Below are positions 24,889 to 33,545 of a DNA stretch of 64,000 bases, one piece after another; position 1 is the first letter of the stretch; every line of letters starts with the position of its first letter. The stretch spans positions 1-64,000 of the forward strand of contig JAVJOU010000017.1 of the NCBI GenBank assembly GCA_040216635.1. The letters are read 5' to 3'. Under the pieces are notes generated by a model. It made no database searches and was not told the DNA's origin. It saw nothing but the letters and a program-made list of their open reading frames with translations. The translations under genes and the position numbers were made by a program. The DNA is from UBA1479 sp040216635 (GTDB lineage: Bacteria > Pseudomonadota > Alphaproteobacteria > Rhodospirillales > Casp-alpha2).

Positions 24889-25608
24889 ATGTCCGAACAG
24901 CGGGAACGTTTCGCCGTTTATTTGATTCCGGACGCGGCTTCGCCTCTTTGGCAGGCCGGCTGCCGGTGGCTCGGTCGAGACCCGGACCGGAAGGAAGACA
25001 GCGACCCTGTTCCCCCCGGGGATAATATTTCTGGGCATTTGGAAGCGGCCGAATGGTCGGAAATCACGGCGGAACCGCGTCGCTACGGGTTTCATGCAAC
25101 GCTTAAACCGCCGTTCGCTTTAAAGGACGGCTTCGATCTTGCGGACCTGGACGAGGCATTGGCCCGCTTCGCGGCGCATCATCACACCGTCGCGGCATCG
25201 TACCTTCAGGTCGCTCGCTTAGATGGCTTCCTTGCCTTGCGTCCCCAGGGGGGTGACGTCGGATTGGCTGATCTTGCCGCCGAATGCGTGCGGGAATTTG
25301 ACGAATTCCGTAGGCCGTCCGATCCAGCCGTTTTGGCGGGGCGGCGCAGAGCGGGGTTGACGGCCCGTCAGGAAACCCTGCTGTCAGCCTGGGGATATCC
25401 CTATGTGATGGAGGAGTTTCGTTTTCATATGACGCTGACCGGGCGGCTTGATGACGGTACGGCGGCACGGGTGTCGCCTTTGGTTCAATCCATGTTCGCG
25501 CCGGCTCTTTCCGAGCCCATGGCCGTGAACGGCATTGCGCTATTCCATGAAGCGACCCCGGGTGCACCGTTCAAAATCATTCGCCGTTATCGGTTCATGA
25601 CGGCCTAG
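24889..25608 (+). CDS. DUF1045 2H-phosphoesterase-like protein of the C-P lyase operon
   Basis: This 239-residue soluble protein has two His-x-Thr motifs, HATLKPPF near residue 67 and HMTLTGRL near 178. These are the paired catalytic signature of 2H phosphoesterases, which open 2',3'-cyclic or 1,2-cyclic phosphates. Members of this family (DUF1045) recur at the ends of alphaproteobacterial phn operons. The operon lacks phnP, whose product opens the cyclic 1,2-phosphate made by PhnJ, and also phnN and phnO. A substitute role for PhnP is therefore plausible, but this is inference. Confidence 0.85.
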   Translation: MSEQRERFAVYLIPDAASPLWQAGCRWLGRDPDRKEDSDPVPPGDNISGHLEAAEWSEITAEPRRYGFHATLKPPFALKDGFDLADLDEALARFAAHHHTVAASYLQVARLDGFLALRPQGGDVGLADLAAECVREFDEFRRPSDPAVLAGRRRAGLTARQETLLSAWGYPYVMEEFRFHMTLTGRLDDGTAARVSPLVQSMFAPALSEPMAVNGIALFHEATPGAPFKIIRRYRFMTA

Positions 25609-26020
25609 CCTGAACAGGGTGCCTTGCGTGGGCCTGCCGGACCGGATTCCTGTCGCCGCGGGGCGCATATCTCAAATGTTGATGGGATGATGCCGGTCCG
25701 GTGGATTGGGGAAGTGCCGATAAGGCATCAAATTTCGAAAGAATTTTTCAGGCGTGGCGCTTTATTTGACAGCGATATGCCGCATTGCACAGTCATTCGG
25801 AACACGGTTTTGGAACGCGCCTGCCCGTTCTCCTGATTTATCTTATTTTTCAGCCTGCTAATTTTTCAAAACCACGTGAGATATGTGAATTTAGGCAAGG
25901 AATCTGGCCGTTTTTTAGCGGGGGGACAGGGGGGGAATTGCTGCATCGGCGAAACATTTTTGTCCCCAAAAAGGCCAAAAAAACCGTTGATCTTTGATGG
26001 CGGGAATGATCTTATTTTGC

Positions 26021-26033
26021 CTGTGGTATACCA
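26021..26033. promoter_or_regulatory. FadR-type GntR operator upstream of tctC
   Basis: TGGTATACCA (26024-26033) is a perfect palindrome and fits the FadR-subfamily rule T-N-G-T-N2-A-C-N-A. The 11-mer CTGTGGTATAC (26021-26031) recurs as its complement at 29538-29548, before the FCD-type regulator gene. Confidence 0.65.
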
Positions 26034-26163
26034 GATGCCAAAGAGCTCAAAAGAGTCAGGCGCTGTATATCGCGATGTTTGGGAAGACACTGAACAAGTG
26101 AATTGACAGGACCGTCTGAACCGACCGCCGCCGACAATAATAACAGGCGTGAAGTGAAGACAT

Positions 26164-26192
26164 TTAACCGCCGTTCGACTTCGGCTTATACT
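26164..26192 (+). promoter_or_regulatory. Candidate sigma-70 promoter of tctC
   Basis: TTAACC (26164-26169), a 17-bp spacer, and TATACT (26187-26192) resemble the housekeeping -35 and -10 boxes. The start codon is 46 bp downstream, leaving a short leader with a GGGAGG ribosome site. Confidence 0.4.
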
Positions 26193-26237
26193 GTAGCTGA
26201 ACGCGCGAAGGCGCTATCAACAACTGGGAGGACACCC

Positions 26238-27227
26238 ATGAAGACTTTTGTCAAAAAACTGCTGGGCGTCGGCATTGCCGCCGGCCTGGTCGCCGGGTTC
26301 ACGACCGTCACAGGCAAAGCTGCCTTGGCGTGGGAGCCGGTTAAGCCGATCCAATTCGTCGTGATGGCCGGCAAGGGCGGGGGCGCCGACAAACTGGCGC
26401 GTCTGATCCAGTCCATCATCGAAAAGCATAAACTGTCTCCGAAGCCCGTTACGCCGACCAACAAGCCCGGCGGTTCCGGTGCGGAAGCGCTGGTGTACAT
26501 GAAGAACCACAAGGATCCGGATCACGCGATCATGGTTACCTTGAACAGCTTCTACACCACGCCCATGCGTCAGCCGCGTTTGGAAGTCGATCCGCTGTCG
26601 TTCGCGCCGATCGCGCGTATGGCCGAAGACACCTTCCTGCTGTGGGTCCACAAGGATTCCGGCATCAAGAACGTCGACGACTTCGTCAAGGCTGCCAAGG
26701 CTGCCGGTAACAAGTGGATCATGGCCGGTACCGGTAAGGCTTCCGAAGACAACCTGCTGTCTGACTTCCTGAATGCCGCCTATGGCCTGAACATGAAGTA
26801 CGTGCCGTACAAGGGCGGTGGCAAGGTTGCCAAGCAGCTGGCCGGTAAGCACGCCAACTCCACGGTGAACAACCCGTCCGAACAGCTTGGCTTCTACGAA
26901 GCCGGCCAAACGGTGGCACTTGCTGCGTTCACCGACGAACGTCTGCCGTTGTTCAAAGATGCGCCGACCTTCAAGGAACTCGGTAAGGACTTTGTTTACT
27001 ACATGCAGCGTTCCGTCGTCGGCGCGCCAGGCATGAGCAAAGAAGCTTCCGCGTTCTATCAGGGCGTCTTCAAGAAAGTGTACGAAACGCCGGAATGGCA
27101 GACGTACATGAAGAAGAAAAGCCTGCAAGGCGAACTGCTCCAGGGTGACGCGCTTGTCACGTACTGGAAGCGTGAAAACGAAGTGCATCGCAAGATGCTC
27201 GTCAAGATGGGCGCCATCAAAGGCTAA
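26238..27227 (+). CDS. tctC: Tripartite tricarboxylate transporter substrate-binding protein (TctC/Bug)
   Basis: The protein has 329 residues. The ATG at 26238 follows GGGAGGAC and opens a Sec signal peptide (MKTFVKKLLGVGIAAGLVAG, cleaved near LAWEPVK); the upstream frame to 26103 is not used. Bug-fold marks include NKPGGSGAEALVYM, PYKGGGKVAKQLAGKH and VGAPGMSKEASAFYQ. It captures a carboxylate in the periplasm for TctB/TctA. The substrate cannot be read directly. The shared operator with the regulator ahead of oxc/frc suggests oxalate or a related small acid. Confidence 0.9.
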   Translation: MKTFVKKLLGVGIAAGLVAGFTTVTGKAALAWEPVKPIQFVVMAGKGGGADKLARLIQSIIEKHKLSPKPVTPTNKPGGSGAEALVYMKNHKDPDHAIMVTLNSFYTTPMRQPRLEVDPLSFAPIARMAEDTFLLWVHKDSGIKNVDDFVKAAKAAGNKWIMAGTGKASEDNLLSDFLNAAYGLNMKYVPYKGGGKVAKQLAGKHANSTVNNPSEQLGFYEAGQTVALAAFTDERLPLFKDAPTFKELGKDFVYYMQRSVVGAPGMSKEASAFYQGVFKKVYETPEWQTYMKKKSLQGELLQGDALVTYWKRENEVHRKMLVKMGAIKG

Positions 27228-27278
27228 GCTCATCTAACGTAAAGCAAAGACAAAGGATAAAGGGGAGGTTCCGTCATC

Positions 27279-27776
27279 ATGCGTCGTGCTGAAATTATAA
27301 CTGCTGTCCTGATGGCGGCCCTCTCTCTTTACCTTATGTATAAGAGCGCTGAGCTACCAATTGGCTGGATCCCCGGCGAGGGACCTGGCGGCGGCTTCTG
27401 GCCCTTCTGGCTCGCTGCGTTCATGTTCGGCTCTACGATCCTGATCGCCGTCAATTGGTTCCGCCGCAAAAGCCCACCGTCCCAGTCCGAAGACCCCTAC
27501 CTGGACTCTTATGGAATGAAGATGTTCCTGCTTGTCGGGGGGGGGATCACGGGCATGATCTTCTTGGTCGAAATCATCGGCATGCATTTGGCCGCGGCGG
27601 CCTTCCTGATTTACTACATCCGCTTCTTGGGCGGGCATTCATGGAAGGTCACGCTGGGAATTTCCATCCCGGCGCCGGTGATCACCTTTTTGTTCTTCGA
27701 TATCGCCTTGCGCAAATTCCTGCCGACGGGGTTGATGGACCCCCTCTACATCCCGCTCTACGACTACTTCCTGTAA
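27279..27776 (+). CDS. tctB: Tripartite tricarboxylate transporter small membrane subunit (TctB)
   Basis: The protein has 165 residues with four predicted membrane segments (EIITAVLMAALSLYLMYKS; FWPFWLAAFMFGSTILIAV; MFLLVGGGITGMIFLVEI; VTLGISIPAPVITFLFFDI). The GPGGGFWPFW motif after TM1 is typical of TctB. It sits between tctC and tctA, as usual, and supports the large permease. GGGGAGG precedes the start by about 10 bases. Confidence 0.88.
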   Translation: MRRAEIITAVLMAALSLYLMYKSAELPIGWIPGEGPGGGFWPFWLAAFMFGSTILIAVNWFRRKSPPSQSEDPYLDSYGMKMFLLVGGGITGMIFLVEIIGMHLAAAAFLIYYIRFLGGHSWKVTLGISIPAPVITFLFFDIALRKFLPTGLMDPLYIPLYDYFL

Positions 27777-27826
27777 GCCTGCCGGAACGGCGCGTCCCGG
27801 CTTAAGGGGGCAGAGCGGCAAAATCT

Positions 27827-27845
27827 CTGGTCTACAAAAGACCAG
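27827..27845 (+). repeat. Perfect 7-bp inverted repeat between tctB and tctA
   Basis: CTGGTCT-ACAAA-AGACCAG. It could be a small mRNA hairpin or a protein site. Its TGGT/ACCA ends resemble the GntR operator, but the inner spacing does not fit the FadR rule. Confidence 0.35.
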
Positions 27846-27911
27846 GAACCACGAAACACGACGGGTCAGCCGGCAATGTCCGGCACCGTCCGGGGAAACA
27901 AAGTAAAGAAC

Positions 27912-29432
27912 ATGGAACTTCTAGGTCTTCTTTCAGACGGATTTCTACTTGCGTTCGAACCGCTCAACCTCGGCCTGATTATCCTGGGCGTTGTTGTCGG
28001 CCTGTTCGTCGGTGCCATGCCCGGTCTGGGGTCGGTCAACGGGGTCGCCATCCTGCTACCCATGACCTTCCTGGTTCCGCCGGCGTCGGCAATCATCTTC
28101 CTGGCGGCCCTGTATTATGGCGCCATGTACGGCGGCGCCATTTCGTCGATTACGCTGGGCATCCCCGGTGCTTCGACGGCGGTGGCGACGACCTTCGACG
28201 GTCGGCCGCTGGCCATGCAAGGCGAGGCCGACAAGGCCTTGATCGCGGCCGCCCTGGCATCGTTCGCCGGTGGAACGATCTCGATCGTTCTGTTCACGTT
28301 GTTCGCGCCGCCCTTGGCTTCCGTGGCGCTTGATTTCGGGGACCCTGAAATCTTCGCGCTTATGATCCTGGCCTTCGCGACCTTTGTCGGATTGTCCGGG
28401 GATGATATTGCCAAGACCATCTTCTCGATCTGTATCGGTATGGTGATGTCGGCCATCGGCTTTGACATTATTTCCGGCGAGCCACGCCTTGTGCTGTTCG
28501 ATCTGATCGGCTTCCAGTCCAAGATCAACTTCCTGGTGCTGGCCATCGGTATCTACGGCATCGGCGAAATGATGTGGACCATCGAAGTCAGCCGCGGCGA
28601 CAATATGATGTCCAAGGTGACCGTCTCGGTCGAACGGGTGCTCGGAAACTTGAAGATTATCTGGGGGACCTGGAAAGCTTGGTTTGCCGCCTCGTTCCTT
28701 GGCTTCTTCGTCGGTATCCTGCCGGCGGCGGGGGCCACGCCGGGCTCTCTCATGGCCTACGGCGTCGCCAAGATGACATCGCGTGAGCCGGAGAGATTCG
28801 GCAAGGGCGCCGTCGAGGGCGTGGTCGCGCCGGAAGCGGCCAATAACGCGGCTTCCACCGGCTCCATGCTGCCCATGCTGACGCTGGGTATCCCGGGTTC
28901 TCCCACCACCGCTGTCCTTTTGGGCGGTATGGTGATCTGGGGCCTGCAGCCCGGCCCGCGCCTGTTCGTCACGGAAACGGAGTTCGTCTGGGGGCTTATT
29001 GCCTCGCTCTATGCGGCGAACCTGTTCGCGGTGATCATCAACATCGCCTTCATTCCGCTGTTCCTGTGGTTCCTGCGCACGCCCTTCACGATCCTGGCGC
29101 CGCTGATTTTCGTGCTGTCCATGGTCGGGGGCTATGCCGCGACGGAACGCATGTTCGACGTCTGGCTGATGTTGATCTTGGGGATGGGTGGCTATTTGCT
29201 GCGCAAACTTGACTATCCGGTGGCGCCGGCGGTCCTGGCGATCGTGCTGGGCCCCATTGCCGAACCGGCATTGCGGCAATCCCTGTTGATTTCCGGCGGT
29301 GATGTCATGGTGTTCTTCAATCGTCCCATCGCAGGGCCGATCACCATCATCGCGCTGATCCTTCTGTTCCTGCCGGCGTTCCAGATGGTCTGGAAGCGCT
29401 ACATCCGCAAGCAGAAGGCGGTGGAAAGCTGA
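27912..29432 (+). CDS. tctA: Tripartite tricarboxylate transporter large permease (TctA)
   Basis: The protein has 506 residues with about 11-12 membrane segments. The TctA family signature is present in both halves: VGLFVGAMPGLGSVNGVAIL plus GAMYGGAISSITLGIPGAST, then FFVGILPAAGATPGSLMAYG and PMLTLGIPGSPTTAVLLGG. Start ATG 27912 is chosen at the first hydrophobic stretch; an in-frame start 36 bases earlier is possible. It is the sodium- or proton-driven permease of the TTT system. A strong 12-bp hairpin follows the stop. Confidence 0.9.
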   Translation: MELLGLLSDGFLLAFEPLNLGLIILGVVVGLFVGAMPGLGSVNGVAILLPMTFLVPPASAIIFLAALYYGAMYGGAISSITLGIPGASTAVATTFDGRPLAMQGEADKALIAAALASFAGGTISIVLFTLFAPPLASVALDFGDPEIFALMILAFATFVGLSGDDIAKTIFSICIGMVMSAIGFDIISGEPRLVLFDLIGFQSKINFLVLAIGIYGIGEMMWTIEVSRGDNMMSKVTVSVERVLGNLKIIWGTWKAWFAASFLGFFVGILPAAGATPGSLMAYGVAKMTSREPERFGKGAVEGVVAPEAANNAASTGSMLPMLTLGIPGSPTTAVLLGGMVIWGLQPGPRLFVTETEFVWGLIASLYAANLFAVIINIAFIPLFLWFLRTPFTILAPLIFVLSMVGGYAATERMFDVWLMLILGMGGYLLRKLDYPVAPAVLAIVLGPIAEPALRQSLLISGGDVMVFFNRPIAGPITIIALILLFLPAFQMVWKRYIRKQKAVES

Positions 29433-29450
29433 TTATGATGTGACCGTATT

Positions 29451-29478
29451 CGCCGGGGCCGCGGAGGCGGCCCCGGCG
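29451..29478 (+). terminator. Strong GC hairpin after tctA
   Basis: CGCCGGGGCCGC (29451-29462) and GCGGCCCCGGCG (29467-29478) pair perfectly around GGAG. No T run follows, so the end may be Rho-assisted, but the position fits the end of tctCBA. Confidence 0.6.
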
Positions 29479-29536
29479 GGCGGCACGGGAGGTTGTACTA
29501 GGCGCATAAATTACCGGTTTCTGAGTTCTGGTGTAT

Positions 29537-29564
29537 TGTATACCACAGAGAAAGCCGCTATACC
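29537..29564 (+). promoter_or_regulatory. Promoter of the GntR gene with overlapping GntR operator
   Basis: TTGTAT (29537-29542), 16 bp, and TATACC (29559-29564) form a candidate promoter. TTGTATACCA (29537-29546) also fits the FadR operator rule, and GTATACCACAG repeats the 11-mer seen before tctC. Overlap with the -35 suggests negative autoregulation. Confidence 0.55.
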
Positions 29565-29641
29565 CTGGCCAGACATCCGGGGCGGCGGTAAGAGCCTGAC
29601 CGGCAATTTGATCTTCGACAGGGAACTCCCGGGACGGGGCC

Positions 29642-30370
29642 ATGGAAAGAGAAACCGAGACTATCGCGGAAACGGAAGCCACAGCGTCGGCCGGACTGGT
29701 CGTCCAGCCCATTGATGCGAATTTCTCGCTCAAGGACCGCATCTACGATTCCCTGAAACAGGCGATCACTTCCATGAACATCTATGCGGAAGATGCCGAG
29801 CTTCGCTTGGACGAGCGCAAGCTGTCCGAACAGTTGGAAATCAGCCGCACGCCGATCCGCGAAGCCCTGGCCCGTTTGGAACAGGAAGGCCTTGTCCATA
29901 TCGTGCCGCGCAAGGGTGTGTTCATCGTGCGCAAGACCAAGCGCGAAATCTTGGAAATGATCACTGTTTGGGCGGCGCTGGAAAGCATGGCGGCCAGGCT
30001 TGCGACCGAGGTCGCGTCGGACGAAGACATCGCCGATCTTCGGCGGCTGTTCGCCGATGTCGAAAGCGAGGAAGCCAAGGCCGCGATCGACGAATATTCA
30101 TCCAAGAACATCCGATTCCATCAGGCGATCCTGAAGCTCGGCGGTTGCAAGCTGATCCAGGATATGTCCGACAATCTGTTTATTCATATGCGCTCGATCC
30201 GTGCGCGTACGATTTCCGAAGGCGACCGCGCCAAGCGGTCTGTGATCGACCACATCAACATCATCGAGGCGCTCGAAAGTCGAGACGCCGAATTGGCTGA
30301 ACGGCTGGTCCGGGAGCATTCCATGAACCTGGCCCGCCACATCGAACAATACGTCGACTATCTGGATTAA
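29642..30370 (+). CDS. GntR-family regulator, FadR subfamily (FCD domain)
   Basis: The protein has 242 residues. The winged helix at about 30-95 includes RLDERKLSEQLEISRTPIRE and LVHIVPRKGVFI. The FCD effector domain (about 105-235) shows the metal-ligand pattern with NIRFHQAIL and later histidines (VIDHINIIEAL, LVREHSMN). Such proteins sense small carboxylates. It lies between tctCBA and oxc/frc, all on the + strand, and its predicted operator is found before itself and before tctC. It is the likely local switch for oxalate or related acid uptake and breakdown. Confidence 0.9.
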   Translation: MERETETIAETEATASAGLVVQPIDANFSLKDRIYDSLKQAITSMNIYAEDAELRLDERKLSEQLEISRTPIREALARLEQEGLVHIVPRKGVFIVRKTKREILEMITVWAALESMAARLATEVASDEDIADLRRLFADVESEEAKAAIDEYSSKNIRFHQAILKLGGCKLIQDMSDNLFIHMRSIRARTISEGDRAKRSVIDHINIIEALESRDAELAERLVREHSMNLARHIEQYVDYLD

Positions 30371-30461
30371 GGGCACTTAGACGGGGCCCGATCCGCCGAC
30401 GGCGGACAGGGGTTTCGGTCCTTGATTTAGCAAAGACCGTTTAAGGGAAGGAATTAAGTTA

Positions 30462-32198
30462 ATGGGCAATACGGCAACCGATATGGTTCAAGACGCTCCT
30501 GAAGCCGGCGCGCTGACGGACGGTTTTCATCTCGTCATCGATGCGCTGAAACTCAACGACATCAATACGATTTATAATGTCCCGGGGATTCCGATCACCG
30601 ATCTGGGCCGCTTCATGCAAGCCGAAGGCATGCGCATTCTGTCGTTCCGCCACGAACAGCATGCGGGTTACGCGGCGGCGATCGCGGGCTATCTGACGCA
30701 GAAGCCGGGTGTGTGCCTGACGGTGTCTGCCCCGGGCTTCCTCAACGGTCTGACCGCCCTGGCCCATGCCACCACCAACTGTTATCCGATGATCCTGATT
30801 TCCGGCTCGTCCGAGCGTGAAATCGTCGACCTGATGCAGGGCGATTACGAGGAAATGGATCAGCTCGCCATCGCCAAACCGCTGTGTAAGGCGGCTTACC
30901 GCGTGCTGCACGCTGAAGACATCGGCATCGGCATTGCGCGGGCCATCCGTGCCGCCGTTTCCGGCCGCCCGGGCGGGGTCTATCTGGATCTGCCGGCGGC
31001 GCTGCTGGGCCAGACCATGGATGCCCTGAAAGGCCAGCAGTCGCTGGTCAAGGTCATTGATCCGGCCCCGGCACAACTGCCCTCGCCGGATTCCATCACC
31101 CGTGCCCTCGATGTGCTGAAGTCGGCCAAGAAGCCGCTGATTATCCTCGGCAAGGGCGCCGCTTATTCCCAGGCTGACGATGAAATTCGCCAGCTGGTCG
31201 AAAAGTCGGGCATCCCCTACATCGCCATGAGCATGGCCAAGGGCCTTTTGCCGGACGATCACGACCTGTATGCCGGTGCCGCCCGTTCCTTGGTCCTTAA
31301 GGAATCGGACACGGTCATGCTGATCGGCGCCCGTCTGAACTGGCTGTTGAGCCATGGCAAGGGCAAGCAGTGGGGCGATGCGCCGAAGAAATTCGTGCAC
31401 ATCGATATCGATCCCAAGGAAATGGACTCCAACGTCGAAATCGCGGCCCCGCTGGTCGGCGACATCAAGTCCTGTGTTGATCTGTTGCTCGCCGGCATGG
31501 GCAGCGACTGGAAAGCGCCGCCTGCCGACTGGATCGACGCGGTTAAGGCCAAGCGCGATGCCAACATCGAAAAGATGGCGCCGCGTCTGCAGAACAACAA
31601 CGTGCCCATGGACTTCCATGGTGCCCTGGGCGTGCTCAAGCGCATCGTCGCCGACAACCCGGACATGGTCCTGGTCAACGAAGGGGCCAACACGCTCGAT
31701 TTCGCGCGCTCCATCATCGATATGTTCAAGCCGCGCAAACGCCTGGACGTCGGCACCTGGGGCGTCATGGGCATCGGCATGGGCCAGGCCATCGCGGCCG
31801 CGGTCGAAACCGGCGAGCAGGTCCTGTGTGTCGAAGGTGACAGCGCCTTCGGGTTTTCGGGCATGGAGATCGAAACCATCTGCCGCTACAACCTGCCGGT
31901 CTGCGTGGTGGTGTTCAACAACGGCGGTATCTACCGCGGTACGGACACCAACCCGACGGGCGGGGACGACGTGGCGCCGACCGTGTTCGTCAAGGACGCG
32001 CGCTACGACAAGATGATGGAAGCCTTCGGCGGCCTTGGATTCTATGCGACATCTCCGGATGAACTGAACCAAGCCGTGACCGAGGCCATCAAGGCAGGCA
32101 AGCCGGCTTTGGTGAACGCCGTGATCGACGAAAACGCGGGCACGGAAAGTGGCCGTATCGGCAACCTGAACCCGCAAAGCGTGGTCGCCAAAAAGTAA
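30462..32198 (+). CDS. oxc: Oxalyl-CoA decarboxylase
   Basis: The protein has 578 residues and is ThDP-dependent. The N-terminal domain carries the catalytic Glu65 (FRHEQHAGYAAAIAGYL). The ThDP-binding motif GDSAFGFSGMEIETICRYN is followed by VVFNNGGIYRG. VTVSAPGFLNGLTALAHAT and the C-terminal half match Oxc rather than acetolactate synthase. It decarboxylates oxalyl-CoA to formyl-CoA and CO2. The next gene, 41 bp on, is formyl-CoA transferase, which makes oxalyl-CoA from oxalate, so the core oxalate cycle is complete here. Confidence 0.95.
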   Translation: MGNTATDMVQDAPEAGALTDGFHLVIDALKLNDINTIYNVPGIPITDLGRFMQAEGMRILSFRHEQHAGYAAAIAGYLTQKPGVCLTVSAPGFLNGLTALAHATTNCYPMILISGSSEREIVDLMQGDYEEMDQLAIAKPLCKAAYRVLHAEDIGIGIARAIRAAVSGRPGGVYLDLPAALLGQTMDALKGQQSLVKVIDPAPAQLPSPDSITRALDVLKSAKKPLIILGKGAAYSQADDEIRQLVEKSGIPYIAMSMAKGLLPDDHDLYAGAARSLVLKESDTVMLIGARLNWLLSHGKGKQWGDAPKKFVHIDIDPKEMDSNVEIAAPLVGDIKSCVDLLLAGMGSDWKAPPADWIDAVKAKRDANIEKMAPRLQNNNVPMDFHGALGVLKRIVADNPDMVLVNEGANTLDFARSIIDMFKPRKRLDVGTWGVMGIGMGQAIAAAVETGEQVLCVEGDSAFGFSGMEIETICRYNLPVCVVVFNNGGIYRGTDTNPTGGDDVAPTVFVKDARYDKMMEAFGGLGFYATSPDELNQAVTEAIKAGKPALVNAVIDENAGTESGRIGNLNPQSVVAKK

Positions 32199-32239
32199 CG
32201 CAGCTCTATCCAATCAAAATTGAGAAACGGGAACGCACA

Positions 32240-33487
32240 ATGAAAGCTCTCGAAGGCGTCAAAATCCTGGATATGACCCACGTGCAGTCGGGTCCCACCT
32301 GTACCCAATTGCTGGCCTGGTTCGGGGCCGACGTGATCAAGGTTGAACGCCCCGGTGTCGGCGATGCCACGCGCAAGCAGCTGGTCGATGTGCCGGGCGC
32401 CGACAGCCTGTATTTCACCATGCTGAATCACAACAAGCGGTCGGTCACGCTGAACACCAAGTCCGACGAGGGCAAGGCGATCTTCACCCGACTGATCGAA
32501 GAATGCGATGTCATGGTCGAAAACTTCGCCCCGGGTGCGCTGGACCGCATGGGCTTTTCCTGGGAACGCATCCAGGAAATCAACCCGCGCATGATCTATG
32601 CCTCGGTCAAGGGCTTCGGCCCGGGCCCCTACCAGGAATGCAAGGTCTATGAGAACGTCGCGCAATGCGCCGGCGGATCGGCCTCGACCACCGGTATGCT
32701 GGGCGAAACGCCCATGGTCACGGGCGCGCAGATCGGCGACAGCGGCACGGGCCTGCATCTGGCCCTTGGCATCGTCACCGCCTTGTTCCAGCGGACCCAT
32801 TCCGGCAAGGGCCAGCGCGTCGAATGCGCCATGCAGGACGGTGTCCTGAACCTGTGCCGCGTCAAACTGCGCGATCAGCAGCGCCTGAAAGCCGGTCCGC
32901 TGACCGAATATTCTCAGTACGGCGCCGGCATTCCCTTCGGCGATGCCACGCCGCGTGCGGGCAACGATTCCGGCGGTGGTCAGCCGGGCCGTATCCTGAA
33001 GTGCAAGGGCTGGGAAAACGATCCCGATGCCTACACCTATTTCATCACCCAGGCCGCCGTGTGGAAGAACATCTGCGACGTCATCGGCAAGCCCGAATGG
33101 AAGGAAGACGAAGACTACGCCACGCCGCCGGCGCGTCTTCCCAAGCTGGATGAGATTTTCGACACGATTGAGGAATGGACCAAGACCAAGACCAAGTTCG
33201 AGGTCATGGAAATCTGCAACCCGCTGAACATTCCCGTCGGCCCGATCCTGTCCATGAAGGAAATCGCCGAGGACCAAAGTCTGCGTGAAACCGGCACGAT
33301 CGTCGAAGTCGATCATCCGGAACGCGGTGCGTATCTCACGGTCGGCAACCCGATCAAATTGTCCGACTGCCCGGCCGATGTGAAACGTTCGCCGCAGTTG
33401 GGCGAGCATACGGACGAGATCCTGGCCGAGGTTCTGGGCATGAACGAAGACGAAATCGCAGCGGCCAAGGAAGTCGGCGCGGTCTGA
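32240..33487 (+). CDS. frc: Formyl-CoA:oxalate CoA-transferase
   Basis: The protein is 415 residues, a class III CoA-transferase. It begins MKALEGVKILDMTHVQSGP, and the catalytic Asp is Asp167 in AQIGDSGTG, the place of Asp169 in characterised Frc. LNHNKRSVTLNTKS is the CoA-binding region. The NDSGGGQPGRILKCKGWEND segment matches the glycine-rich loop that closes over the active site. It moves CoA from formyl-CoA to oxalate. It lies between oxc and a formyl-THF-type gene. Confidence 0.95.
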   Translation: MKALEGVKILDMTHVQSGPTCTQLLAWFGADVIKVERPGVGDATRKQLVDVPGADSLYFTMLNHNKRSVTLNTKSDEGKAIFTRLIEECDVMVENFAPGALDRMGFSWERIQEINPRMIYASVKGFGPGPYQECKVYENVAQCAGGSASTTGMLGETPMVTGAQIGDSGTGLHLALGIVTALFQRTHSGKGQRVECAMQDGVLNLCRVKLRDQQRLKAGPLTEYSQYGAGIPFGDATPRAGNDSGGGQPGRILKCKGWENDPDAYTYFITQAAVWKNICDVIGKPEWKEDEDYATPPARLPKLDEIFDTIEEWTKTKTKFEVMEICNPLNIPVGPILSMKEIAEDQSLRETGTIVEVDHPERGAYLTVGNPIKLSDCPADVKRSPQLGEHTDEILAEVLGMNEDEIAAAKEVGAV

Positions 33488-33545
33488 TCGACCGTCCCCT
33501 GCTTCATCTGCCCGCGAAAAGACGTCCCAAGAGAGGAAACAGAAA

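Larger units (their letters stand above)
25609..26237. other. 629-bp non-coding region between the phn and tct operons
   Basis: No convincing gene: the short frames here lack ribosome sites and recognisable motifs. CCGGACCGG (25637-25645) and CCGGTCCGG (25693-25701) form a perfect 9-bp inverted repeat across 47 bases, possibly part of the phn transcript end. From about 25740 the DNA is much more AT-rich than its surroundings, with A and G homopolymer runs near 25915-25985. Near the right end are the GntR-type operator (26024-26033) and a candidate promoter (26164-26192) for tctC. Confidence 0.6.

Noticed and set aside
25624..26106. Three short + strand frames in the phn-tct gap
   Set aside because: No ribosome sites or motifs, overlapping each other in an AT-rich, homopolymer-containing spacer.
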